Shown here one piece after another: positions 53,850-63,749 of a DNA stretch of 64,000 nucleotides. The translations under genes were made by a program, and so were the position numbers. Source of the stretch: Acanthosepion esculentum (taxonomy: Eukaryota > Mollusca > Cephalopoda > Sepiida > Sepiidae). The notes beneath the pieces were generated by a model, which had not been told where the DNA came from, made no database searches, and saw nothing but the letters and a program-made list of their open reading frames with translations. The stretch spans positions 10,029,861 to 10,093,860 of the forward strand of contig OZ038498.1 of the NCBI GenBank assembly GCA_964036315.1, given 5' to 3'. Each line of letters begins with the position of its first letter. The stretch's first letter is position 1.

Positions 53850-54610
53850 GCAACAAGGCTCATCACGGGCCGGAAGAGTAGTTGTTAATATCAGCAATCT
53901 GTAGTTGAGTGCCTTTGAGGAATCAGGGTCCCAACAAGGGTCTCAACTTCGCCACCACTATCAGGTGACTTCTGTACGTAGACATGATAGCTCCTTGAAT
54001 ATCCCGAAGGCCCAGGCAGATGAGCTAAGATAGCAAGTGAGACAAGCCCTAGAAAAGATCAAGTCACCTAAATCAAACATAAAGGAAGTAAGCTACCAGA
54101 ATGGATGTTTCCTGTAAGGGCTGTATTATGAAACTATACAGCTGCCTATAAAATCTCTCAAGCAAACCATTAGCACAAGGACGATATGCTATGGTTCTTA
54201 TATGTTTGACCTCATTCATTTTATAAATTCGTCGAACAATATTGATTGGAAATGCGCTACTCGGTTCGTTATGATTACTCAGGGAAAATCTAAAACAGCT
54301 ATCCGTTCCGGTAAGATACCATTAGCTATCGAGTTTGAAGATATTTTCTTCAGAGTTATAACAACGGGCCATCTTGTAAATCTATCGATGATAGTCAATA
54401 GTTAGGGATGACCATTTGCTTCAGGTAATGGTCCAACCATATCGATATGTAGGTTTGTGAACATACCATCTCTGGTCCGGCAACTTTACCAGGAGGCGAT
54501 TTTATATGTCGAGTTAACTTTGTATTTTTTGGCAGTTTAAATATGTCTGCGTCCAGTTTCTCATGTTTGTTTGTTTTCTTGACTGTACGACTTTTCCAGA
54601 TGTTTTGTTT
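53850..54610 (-). pseudogene. Ty3/gypsy integrase relic
   Basis: Minus strand from 54600: LPKNTKLTRHIKSPPGKVAG (zinc-domain end), then NLHIDMVGPLPEANGHP (first catalytic Asp), LLTIIDRFTRWPVVI, IITNRVAHFQSILFDEF (second Asp changed to Asn) and near 54160 VLMVCLRDFIGSCI, a degraded NGLxERFhRxLK block with the catalytic Glu lost. About 54000-53930 VYVQKSPDSGGEVE matches the C-terminal tail region. Multiple stops and frame changes. The enzyme would join element DNA to the chromosome. Same strand and presumably same copy as the RT relic at 54720-55300. Confidence 0.8.
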
Positions 54611-54719
54611 AAACGACTGCTAATTAGTTTCATCGTAGCTTGAAATATTGGATGTGATTAGGTTGTGAAAATATTAAAACAAATCAATGCCATTTTCATT
54701 TTGATGTAAACTGATCCGA

Positions 54720-55300
54720 CAGAATTCGAAGAAGTGTCCATCCTCAACGTTAATATTAAGTTCTCGTCTTAACTAATATATGAAATATTGTGAAGTCCGT
54801 TAATTTTTTTTTTGCGTCAGGAAAAGCAGTTAAGGCGTCGCCATAACGGGTTATCTTTGTATTTTTGTTTTTCTGTTTCTGAAGTAGATTTGTTAGTGTT
54901 ATCAAAACTTGGACGCAACCTGGAATAAATCTTCGATAGCAGTTAATTAAACATGACTCTTCATAGTGCCACAACGATATTGGTTAAAGGATTTGTTTCA
55001 TTATTGTGGCATTTTTTTTAAAACGGGTGTAATAGCATTACTCGTCAATAACCTGACCCAAGAAAGTTAGTTAAACTGTAAAGCCGTATTTGTTTATATT
55101 AATTTTCAGGCCCAAATGTGAAAGTCTTTTGAACACTTGTCTTAAATGTTCATCGTCTATGTAGGTGAAGACAAACGGCAATCCTTTTCGGACTCTGAAA
55201 AGTTTGTGCAGCGTTACCTAAGACGAACGACATTATGATAAATTCATAAAACCCGAAAGGGGTAGTAATTGCTGTCTTTTTATGATTTTTAATTGATGTT
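54720..55300 (-). pseudogene. Ty3/gypsy reverse transcriptase relic
   Basis: Minus strand: KTAITTPFGFYEFIIM and SFVLGNAAQTFQ (55290-55200; the FGLxNAPxTFQ block), FTYIDDEHLRQVFKRLSHLG (YxDD at about 55166; many residues after YIDD are deleted), LKININKYGFTV, LTFLGQVID, then in a 72-codon open frame NCYRRFIPGCVQVLITLTNL and DAKKKLTDFT, the RT-RNase H junction. RNase H itself is missing: integrase sequence begins about 120 nt further. Frameshifts and stops throughout. Confidence 0.85.
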
Positions 55301-55471
55301 AATTTTTAACGAATAGACACTTTGATTTAAACGATGTGCGTTGTGTTGTGGAATCTTTTAGGCATCTTTTTAATATTGTCTTTTACTGGGTTGAAAATAA
55401 AGTTTTGTATGTGTTTTAATATCATATGTATGTGGGTATGTTATTGCGTTGGAAATATGGTTTATTTCCCG

Positions 55472-56055
55472 CAGGAGTCGCTAAATTGTAGTAAGATTTT
55501 CCATTTATGATTAATAAATATAGATTTTACTTAATAACAATATCGTCTAACCATTACAAAATGATGCAGAATTTAAAAAGATTTAAAACTTCATAAATTA
55601 TTATAATTAAAATAATAAATGAAAACAATTCTTGTAAAAATACATTATTCATCGAAAAAAATGTACTCAAGGCAATAATATATCTTATTCATAAAAGCAA
55701 TTAAAAGCATTTTTAATTAAATAATGTCAGGTATTTTTGAATTTGTTATCTTTCGATTCAGAACAGATTTTCGATAATTGGGAGTCCTGTTTGACCACCA
55801 AAATGTGATGATTTAAATTCTCCAAGGACTTGTGTTTATAACAAATATAAACATTATTCATTATAAAAATTAATTTCTTGAAATTTCATAAAATTAAATA
55901 AGTTGGCTTTAACAAATATAAAATATATTTTTTACCAAGATTTTCAAAAACGAAACGTTTCTAAAATAATATCATTCATTTGTGAATAAGTCCTGAAAGT
56001 TTCATTAAAATCAGATAATTATCTGATTTTTGCATGAAATTTCAAATCCATGTGT
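55472..56055 (+). repeat. Unclassified ~590-bp dispersed repeat R, copy 2
   Basis: Same-orientation partner of 22103-22690, roughly 75-80% similar by eye; begins GAGTCGCTAAATTGTAG and ends AATCCATGTGTTTATCAC. Confidence 0.8.
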
Positions 56056-56970
56056 TTATCACCGCAAAAAGACGCTCAAATTTCCCATATTAAACAATTT
56101 TAGCCTAAAATATACACACAAAAAATATAAATAAATTGTATGAAATTAACATACAATTTATCATGCTTTTCCTGTTATTTGTGTACGTTTTATTTCCTGT
56201 CGTAACAAAAGACTAAATTTTGTGAGTGAACCCCCACAGTATTATGGTGACCACCGACGTGCATAACAAAAAACAACCTATTCACCCACAATACCTGTGT
56301 AAGTATTTGAGAGCGAAAAAGGATATTCCTGGCAACGATTCTTAGCTAGAATAAGTAGTACTAGTTGGGTGAACGATACTGAAAAAGAATAGCACAAAAA
56401 GTGGTTTCCACGTTACGTGTGCTATACGACATTTATATACAAACATACAAGCACGGATACCAATGTTCGTAGAAGGTACTAAAAACAATTGTACATGTTG
56501 CCACATAAATTACCAAACACTGGTAATTTTAAGCAGGGAGAAGTGTTGACAAAATAAAGAAAAATCTTCTTATTTGAATGTCACAGTGTTTCCCAGAAGA
56601 TAGTCAGGTGCAGCCATTATCTTTCGGGCCGTTTTAGATAAGGAAGAGGTTGATTCTATCTAATTTGACTGTCATCGGAACTGATTCTATTGACTGTATT
56701 TTCACACCTGTTCGGAATTGTCACGTAGCACAATATGTAAGAGCGGATAATTATTTTTATATTACGACACACGAATGCTTACAAAGAGGAAATTCCAGGT
56801 GTATTATTATTGATGTTCAAGCGCGAAAATATCTATTTATATCTCGACGTAAATGTTTGCGTGTGCGTATACAGAAGCTTATTGTCATATTCTTCTTTAC
56901 AGATAAATTCACTTCTTAGAAGAGCAATGATTCATTTCACACACTGAGGAATTTTAGCTTTACCAGACAT
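56056..56970. other. No gene seen
   Basis: AATTGTATG/CATACAATT hairpin at about 56137-56161. The plus open frame at 56650-56919 has no recognised domain. Confidence 0.3.
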
Positions 56971-56975
56971 GAATA

Positions 56976-57166
56976 TATATGGTACAGTTGGTATGGCGTT
57001 TGCCTCCTATTGTAGCTGTTCGGGGTTCAGTCCTCGGTAGTGGATGCGCACTGCTGATGAGTCCCACATATAGGACGAAACAGCCGTCCAGTGGTTTCTG
57101 CATTCTGTTGAGGTTTCTTCTAGACTCGATGAATTACTTAATTATGATTATTTCAAATCCTCCTAA
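56976..57166 (+). repeat. tRNA-like SINE (family H) with hammerhead ribozyme body
   Basis: A-box-like TGGTACAGTTGG (56980-56991), B-box-like GGTTCAGTCCT (57024-57034), 32-nt spacing, then the hammerhead fold at 57042-57105, then an A/T-rich tail ending CAAATCCTCCTAAATA and (TA)n. The tail ATTATGATTATTTCAAATCC is repeated after the (TA)n at 57191-57219. Such a transcript would be made by RNA polymerase III and self-cut. Confidence 0.65.
57042..57105 (+). ncRNA. Type I hammerhead self-cleaving ribozyme motif
   Basis: All core elements are in order. Stem I outer strand GGATGC (57042-57047) and inner strand CACTG (57049-57053), core CTGATGA (57054-57060), stem II GTCC (57061-57064) with 8-nt loop and GGAC (57073-57076), core GAAA (57077-57080), short stem III CAGCCG (57081-57086), cleavage triplet GTC (57086-57088), then stem I partners CAGTG (57089-57093; 5 of 5 pairs with CACTG) and GCATTC (57100-57105; 6 of 6 pairs with GGATGC, one G-U). 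Bulges G57048 and GTTTCT (57094-57099) are where loop II contacts occur in natural type I hammerheads. Predicted cut after C57088. Stem III is minimal with one A-C mismatch, as in schistosome Sm-alpha and retrozyme hammerheads that may act as dimers. Activity is inferred. Confidence 0.8.
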
Positions 57167-57190
57167 ATATATATATATATATATATATAT
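57167..57190. repeat. (TA)n microsatellite
   Basis: About 12 TA units at the SINE tail; a second short run at 57222-57238. Confidence 0.9.
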
Positions 57191-57239
57191 AATTATGATT
57201 ATTTCAAATCCTTCTAATTAGATATATATATATATATAA

Positions 57240-57426
57240 CTTACCATCTGAGAGAATTTATTTCCTATTAGCTATGAAAAAATTATTTCCAAACTCATCT
57301 CCATCATTATTTTATAACTAATGTTTATAAAATGTTTGCTTACCATAGAGTTTACTCTTTCGAAAAGTTATGAAGTTATGAAGAAGGCCGTTGTATTTAC
57401 TCATATTTTCAAATTTCAACTAATCG

Positions 57427-57430
<4 letters not shown>
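57240..57430. other. No gene seen
   Basis: A/T-rich spacer; no signal. Confidence 0.3.

Positions 57431-57487
<57 letters not shown>
57431..57487. repeat. (TA)n microsatellite
   Basis: About 28 TA units, one TG. Confidence 0.95.
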
Positions 57488-57590
57488 GTTCAAGGCAAAA
57501 AAATGAAGCCCCCATAGAAAGTCGATTTTTGTATTTTTACCAAGACAAGTGAGCAATAGAATTCGTTTAATAATACAGGGTTTTAATACT

Positions 57591-57988
57591 GGTGTACATA
57601 TGTACATTATGCAAGTCAAAAAATGATTTAGTATTTTTTTGGGTAAGCTTTTGCTTTAATAACGCCCTTAATTCTTTGTGACATGCTATAGACTAAATTC
57701 TTTAGTAAGTCAACAATCTTCGACAGATTTTATCAACGCTCCTTTAATTCGCGAAAAAGCTCATCTTCTGTGTTAACTTTCCTATTACAGACACGCTTGC
57801 CTATTATCGCCCAAAAGTTTTCAATTGGGTTACGGTCAGGACTCTGACTAGGCCACTGGAAGAGTTGCAATTTATCCTCGTCTCGCGTTTCCTCTCTAGA
57901 TAGCGTTTATTCTTTAAGGCACTCATGCTTAGGATCGGTATCGTTACTAAAATATTTTTTGACTTGTATAATGTACACATGTACACCT
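57591..57988 (-). mobile_element. Tc1-like element remnant with ~40-bp inverted repeats
   Basis: CTGGTGTACATATGTACATT and ATGCAAGTCAAAAAATGATT at 57591 is an inverted copy of 57948-57988 (TTTTTTGACTTGTATAATGT, ACACATGTACACCTG). A Tc1-type transposase C-terminal fragment lies between. GTTCAAGGCAAAAAAATGAA at 57487 may be an older outer end next to (TA)n. Confidence 0.6.
57640..57900 (-). pseudogene. Tc1-like transposase, C-terminal fragment
   Basis: Minus strand: LQLFQWPSQSPDRNPIENFW is the hallmark final catalytic block of Tc1-type transposases (WPxqSPDLNPIExxW, containing the third DDE residue, Glu), followed by AIIGKRVCNRKVNTEDELFR, ELKER and a degraded SIACHKELRALLKQK end. Everything N-terminal is missing apart from the short stretch up to the inverted repeat. 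The protein would cut and paste its element at TA sites; the fragment is inactive. Confidence 0.8.
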
Positions 57989-58039
57989 GTATTAATTATT
58001 TTTCATTTAGCGTAATTTAGACGACAATTTATCCTTCTC

Positions 58040-58045
<6 letters not shown>

Positions 58046-58117
<72 letters not shown>
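58046..58117. repeat. (TA)n microsatellite
   Basis: About 36 TA units; adjoins the left end of the IS630-like element. Confidence 0.95.
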
Positions 58118-58121
<4 letters not shown>

Positions 58122-59675
58122 GTATCAAAAATATTTTTTACAAACTATGAAGCGGGGGTTCCCCACACCAAAACAAGGACAAAAGTTCATATAAACTTAT
58201 GTCCGCAAATCCTTCGTTTTCGAGTTATTAAGTTTAAAGTTTACGGTAGAGTCTGTTAAATGTACAATCCAAGATAAAACCCAAAATGCTTTTACAAACT
58301 TTGGGGGCGGGTTCCTGACACCAAAACAAGGTAAAATGTCCATATTAACCTATGCCTAAAAGGCTATCGTTGCACCTCAACACGGCAATTCATGACAAAT
58401 ATTCAAAATGTCCTCCGCTTGCTTCTACACAAGCATGCACCCGTCGGATCATTGACTGGAGGAGCATTTCAAATACTTCCACACGGTGTCAAATGGTTTC
58501 GCAGGACCCCATGACACGTTAATGAAGCGGCTTTGCATTATTGATGTTTGCTGCATAAACCATTTGTTTTACGTGGCCCCACATATAAAAATCGAAAGGA
58601 TTGAGACCTTGCAGGCCGTGAAACCGGTCCTCACCTACCTATCCATATTAAATGGTTGACGTCGGCCAGTGTATCACAAACAATGTCACTAAAATGTACA
58701 CGAGCCCCACCCTGGTATGAATCACATGTTTCTTCGTATTAGAAGGTCAGGAAGTGTGTTCAAAATAAAATCTATGTAGTCAAATCTTGTAAGACGTGCT
58801 TGTAGCACATATAGACCTACCAAATAGTCACCTACAACTCCAGCCTACATATTAATAGTAAACTGATGCTGGTGTCTAGCCTGTATTGTACCATGGGGAT
58901 TCCAATCCGCACACAAATGTTGATTGTGTAAATTTGTTATTCCATCTCTATTCCAAATGTTACCTCATCCGTAAACAAGACTGAAGAGACAAACAACGGA
59001 CCGGCAGTTTGTGCAATAAACCACCAGTAAAAGTTCTCCCGTGGTGAGTGATCAGAGGGTGAAAGACCCTGCACACGTTGCAAATGATACGTGGATATAG
59101 GAGCTGCTCTTAAAGTACCCTCCATGCGGTACGATGAGATGCACGATACGCTAGGGACGCTTGACGTGTACTGACACCTGGGATCGTCTCCGACAGTCTG
59201 TAGAATGTGTTCTTCATGACCAGGCGTATCAGCGGATCTCGGTTTTACTCGATCCATAGTTTGTGGTGCCACCGATCCTCTCTCAGCAACGCAACGATAA
59301 GCAGCAGCAAAGTTTGGATGACTCGGCTGCCTTCCCAATCTGATAGTCACGCAGACTCGTGTCCATTACCATTCTCGCGGTCGTATGTAAAAAATCATAT
59401 CTGCCTGCTCACGATATAAATATCCTACCGTTGTTAAACGGAACACATCTCAGTTAATTCACTACTACACACGTTAAACGTTGAAGACAGACTAGTCACA
59501 AATGTACACGAATGACAAATGTAACCTAGTCTACATTGCAACACAGACTTTCATTAAACTTAATAACTCAAAAACGTATGATTTGCGGATATATGAACTT
59601 TTGTCTTTGGTTTGGTGTGAGAAACCCGCTCCCAAATTTTGTAAAAGTATTTTTGATACATCCTGTATATTTGGA
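58118..59675 (-). mobile_element. IS630/mariner-like DNA transposon with ~105-bp TIRs
   Basis: Left end AGGTGTATCAAAAATATTTT (58118) and right end, reverse complemented, CAGGATGTATCAAAAATACT (59675) continue as inverted repeats for about 105 bp (ACACCAAAACAAGGACAAAA, AGTTCATATA, GTCCGCAAATC). TA lies outside both ends. A second partial copy of the TIR sits inside the left end at 58268-58352 (CTTTTACAAACTTTGGGGGC). The interior encodes one transposase on the minus strand. Confidence 0.85.
58385..59400 (-). pseudogene. IS630/mariner-like (DD34D-type) transposase, decayed
   Basis: Minus strand, N to C: RQPSHPNFAAAYRC, HEEHILQTVGDDPRCQYTSS, TYHLQRVQGLSPSDHSPREN and FVSSVLFTDEVTF (first catalytic Asp) in one 137-codon open frame (58937-59350). 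Then HLCADWNPHGT, NMWAGVVGDYL, YQGGARVHFSD (second Asp of QDGAPxHF changed to Gly), LNPFDFYMWGHVK (third acidic residue, Asp), MVYAANINNA and finally DACVEASGGHFEYLS-type end near 58400. Nearly full length but with stops and frame changes after 58937. A leading helix-turn-helix block is degraded. The protein would bind the TIRs and transpose the element; loss of the second catalytic residue alone would kill it. Confidence 0.85.
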
Positions 59676-59687
59676 ATGCAATCCATG

Positions 59688-59691
<4 letters not shown>

Positions 59692-59744
<53 letters not shown>
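59692..59744. repeat. (TA)n microsatellite
   Basis: About 26 TA units on the right flank of the IS630-like element. Confidence 0.95.
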
Positions 59745-59748
<4 letters not shown>

Positions 59749-59811
59749 AAAAAAAGGACGTTTAAAGTTATGTGTCATGCGTGATATACTTTCGATACAT
59801 GACTGACGCGA

Positions 59812-59866
59812 CAGATCTGGATCACTGCATCTAACTAACGCCTTTATACACTGTGCCACGTGTCCT
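59812..59866 (-). repeat. SINE family A head, inverted
   Basis: GGATCACTGCATCTAACTAA, CGCCTTTATACACTGTGCCA and CGTGTCCTCAA is the reverse complement of the SINE start, directly joined to a plus-strand SINE body. Confidence 0.8.
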
Positions 59867-60110
59867 CAAGTTAGTTAGATCCAGTCACAGGACCCAAAGA
59901 GTGTGAGTTCAATACCCGGTTAAGGCAGTGCAGAACTTTCAGAGAGGAATTAACAGGAGATAACTGATAACTGACATCCATTAAACATGGCACGTGGAAC
60001 TAGAACAGTCTACCCCAGTGAACGTAAAGGTTCAGTTCGATATTGTTGTAATAAATATGGCGACAAAGATGAGGACAATAATCCAAAAAATGTAAATTTT
60101 GGACACTTTT
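59867..60110 (+). repeat. SINE family A, copy lacking its own A-box head
   Basis: GTTAGTTAGATCCAGTCACA, GAGTTCAATACCCGG, ACTGATAACTGACATCC, GGCACGTGGAACTAGAACAG, then a deletion (the CCTGAAGAAGGCC block is missing) and TTGTAATAAATATGGCGACA. Confidence 0.85.
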
Positions 60111-60159
60111 TATCTATTTTTTTCTTATCTTTTTTTATTTATTTTTATGACAAACCAAA

Positions 60160-60480
60160 GTGGATAAAGGCGTTAGTTAGATCCAGGGACAGGACCCAAA
60201 GAGTGTGAGTTCAATACCCGGTTAAGGCAGTGGAGAACTTTCAGAGGGAAATTAACAGATAACTGATAACTGACATCTATTAAACATGGCACGTGGAACT
60301 AGAACAGTCTACTCCAGTGAGCGAAATAAAGGGTTCAGTTCGACATTCCAACCACCTGAAGAAGGCCGGAGCGTACAACGGCCGAGACGTTGTAATAAAT
60401 ATGGCGACAAAGATGAGGACAATAGTCCGAATAATGTAAATAGTGTACATAATACCTCATCTCAGAAATATAGACAGATA
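60160..60480 (+). repeat. SINE family A, best-preserved copy
   Basis: GTGGATAAAGGCGTTAGTTA (A-box region), GAGTTCAATACCCGGTTAAG (B-box-like), AACTGATAACTGACATC, GGCACGTGGAACTAGAACAG, CCACCTGAAGAAGGCCGGAG, CAACGGCCGAGACGTTGTAA, AAGATGAGGACAATAGTCCG and a tail CTCATCTCAGAAATATAGAC. The tail is the founder of the 107-bp array. Confidence 0.85.
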
Positions 60481-61122
60481 CTGAAAGGCCCAAACGTTGT
60501 AATAAATATGGCGACAAAGATGAGGACAATAGTCCGAATAATGTAAATAGTGTACATAATACCTCATCTCAGAAATATAGACAGATACTGAAAGGCCCAA
60601 ACGTTGTAATAAATATGGCGACAAAGATGAGGACAATAGTCCGAATAATGTAAATAGTGTACATAATACCTCATCTCAGAAATATAGACAGATACTGAAA
60701 GGCCCAAACGTTGTAATAAATATGGCGACAAAGATGAGGACAATAGTCCGAATAATGTAAATAGTGTACATAATACCTCATCTCAGAAATATAGACAGGT
60801 ACTGAAAGGCCCAAACGTTGTAATAAATATGGCGACAAAGATGAGGACAATAGTCCGAATAATGTAAATAGTGTACATAATACCTCATCTCAGAAATATA
60901 GACAGATACTGAAAGGCCCAAACGTTGTAATAAATATGGCGACAAAGATGAGGACAATAGTCCGAATAATGTAAATAGTGTACATAATACCTCATCTCAG
61001 AAATATAGACAGATACTGAAAGGCCCAAACGTTGTAATAAATATGGCGACAAAGATGAGGACAATAGTCCGAATAATGTAAATAGTGTACATAATACCTC
61101 ATCTCAGAAATATAGACAGATA
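60388..61122 (+). repeat. 107-bp tandem array of SINE tail, ~7 copies
   Basis: AATAGTCCGA occurs at 60421, 60528, 60635, 60742, 60849, 60956 and 61063: exact 107-bp spacing. Copies nearly identical (one A/G at 60797), so recent. The junction CAGATACTGAAAGGCCCAAA is not in single-copy SINEs. Confidence 0.98.
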
Positions 61123-61679
61123 CTTTCATATATTTGTTTACATCTGTGCTAATGCAAAATGCAGTCTTAAGGACGCCAGAAAAAAAACATGGAATATCCT
61201 AGCTTTTTTCTCTTTGCGGTACTCACTTGCAGAGGAGCAGCAAATTTCCGAAGACTTATAATTCATGTGTGCTCACTAACAGCAAAAAAAATTCTTTGAC
61301 ACATCAGGTGGATATTAAATGTATGTGTTGTTAACAAGCTGACAAATCTGGTCACCTTGTTTTAGGTGAGGTTTTAGAATGAACACACGGCTAATCAGTA
61401 TTCTTACTTGGATTTCTTGGCCTATTGACAATAGTATTCCTGTGTTTTTATCATATAAAGTTACACAAATTATCACAGGTCAATTTAATAAACACGAGTA
61501 ACATACATTTCAGACACGAAATACATTTATCTAAATATACAACCGCGGTACAATTTTTCACCGACTAGACACGTTGGGTTAAGATCCCATTTTGTGTCGA
61601 TGTGAACAAAAACTGGAAAAGTCCCGATGCACATTCAACAAAGGATCGGAGTGTGAAACATTGCAACGGCGAGAAAAAT
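61123..61679. other. No gene seen
   Basis: No domain recognised. Confidence 0.3.
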
Positions 61680-62190
61680 AAACACGAATCCTGTTTGCAA
61701 TATACTGGATTTGTCGGAGTTAGCTCCTCCTCAGTTCCTTAATCCTTCAACAGGGGTCTCTCTCCCCTGGCTATAAATACTGGCTGACCCTTCGCCTCGA
61801 TCTCTCTTTTCCACTTAGGCCTTGGGCCGCCACCTCGCGTGGAGGTGAGGTAAATCTGTCTTTTCAACTAACACCAATATGTGACCTCTCACAGATACAG
61901 CGTTTCCCAAATTCTGGGAACGCGCTAAGAACAATACACGTACGTACGAACACTTACAACACGCACGCATAATTTCTCCATACAAACTCTATGTAACAGT
62001 CCATGTCTTTGTTTAACTTGTTTTTTTATTAATATATATTTGTTTACCCATGTATATCGGTCTTGTTTGTTTTCTTTGTCTTCTTTGGACTTAATTAAAG
62101 TCCAACATTCTCATGTAGCTGGACCGGCTAGCAGGAAAATTTAACCTTCTGATATTTCTTCACATCTTCACCCCACGGTCCACTACAGAT
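61680..62190 (-). repeat. Possible solo LTR
   Basis: Reverse complement would start TGTAGTGGACCGTGGGGTGA (62190) and holds a TATA-like TATTTATAGCC (61775-61785, reversed) before a G/C-richer segment. GTGAAGATGTGAAGAAATAT resembles 4253-4272. The second end was not located, so this is tentative. Confidence 0.3.
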
Positions 62191-63074
62191 TCATTAGTCA
62201 TTGATTCACTTGGCGTTATCCAGGAATAGGTAAATAGCACTTGGAACACCATCGTTACTAGTTTTTTTTCTTTCACAATAGACTAACAAGGCAGATCTTC
62301 TATTCGGCCTACTAGAAATCCAATTGCCCCTCTGTTAATTTCTTACCACGACTGCCTTACTTGTGAAAAATACCTTTCTCCTACCACCGCCATTTGTACA
62401 TTACGACGGACTTCTTGTTTTTCGATATTGTACAATGATCCGAAAATGATATTTATTTAATTTTTCCCTATTTGTGAACCGTAGGTGGGTTGCTTTGAAG
62501 TTCCCATATCTTGATTTTACCGTTGGTTGTCATAAAACGCCCAGCCTAACATAAATTGTTATTTTGTTGTATCTACTGTAAAATTTGGATGGTTTACCTT
62601 TTTCTTTATTTAATTTGATTCTAATCTAAATGTGTAATGCAGAAATTGAAAGTAATATTTGAACTCATCTTATTCAACACGGTTATTTGATAGTAGGAGG
62701 TTATTAAAAGAAATAAAATAGCACAGCTAAATTGTTTAAGAAAGAAAAAAATGGCCATATACTTACGAGAAAAACATTATGTGTCGAGGATAAATTCAGT
62801 AAAAAACATGAAAGGCAATGAATAAGCAAACTTACTTGGTTAATTTATTGTGAAAGGCGACTCACTTTCGTTTGCATAAAGATCTACATGTAGACGTGTT
62901 TACATTTCACACAATATAGACACAAATACGATATGTCAGATTTTATTATGTAAGACAATGTTTTCTCAATATCTCGGCCTCATTCATGTCTAGTCTAACA
63001 TTTCACAAAATGACCAGACGTCAGAATTTTCTAGAATCCTTTCTTGCTTAGCTCAAGAACATTCAGTAGACCCC

Positions 63075-63076
<2 letters not shown>
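62191..63076. other. No gene seen
   Basis: A/T-rich; no coding signal. Confidence 0.35.

Positions 63077-63134
<58 letters not shown>
63077..63134. repeat. (TA)n microsatellite
   Basis: About 29 TA units. Confidence 0.95.
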
Positions 63135-63137
<3 letters not shown>

Positions 63138-63360
63138 TTGCGGTCAAAATGTTCAGAACGGCATTGTTTTCGTCAGAAAAGTAGGTATAAGTTTTTATCA
63201 AAGTTGTTTTATATTCTATAATTTTCAAAGACAATAAATAACGTATTATTTGTTATTGTCTGAGATTTTGGTGTAAATTGAGGGGATAATACAAAAGTTA
63301 TGGATGATTTAGTGATTTACTGCAAAACCCAGGGCAGCCAAAATGATCAGAACGGTAAAA
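63135..63360 (+). mobile_element. Tc1-type transposon end (terminal and internal repeats)
   Basis: CAGTTGCGGTCAAAATGTTC and AGAACGG right after a TA, as in Tc1-type termini; a second copy GGGCAGCCAAAATGATCAGA and ACGG at 63328 gives the IR/DR arrangement with two transposase-binding sites. No transposase found downstream. Confidence 0.6.
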
Positions 63361-63749
63361 AATAACAAAATAATAAAAAATGACAGAGAATACTGAAATT
63401 ATTTAATATTTAGTGTGAAGCCTAGATATATAGACAGAAAAATTCCCTTTTAGGCATGTCTGATTGAAATAAGTTACAACCATTATGTCTGCTTATTGTT
63501 ATCATAATCCTTTCATATTCACGAATATTTTTCCTTATATTACAATCAAATGAGGCAAGAAATGCACTATAACAGTGAAAATCACTTTTATTTTCCAAAT
63601 ACTTTCCATCTCTTTCTGAGATCATCATCATGGGTGCAACTGGTAAGGCAAAAAAAAAAGACTATGTGTACATTACTGATTTTTTTTCTTTTGCGTTTAA
63701 ATGCAACGGCTGGCATTTATGCTTTAGCGTTCATTAAAACGTCAAAATT
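63361..63749. other. No gene seen
   Basis: May be the rest of the Tc1-type element; no domain recognised on either strand. Confidence 0.3.
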
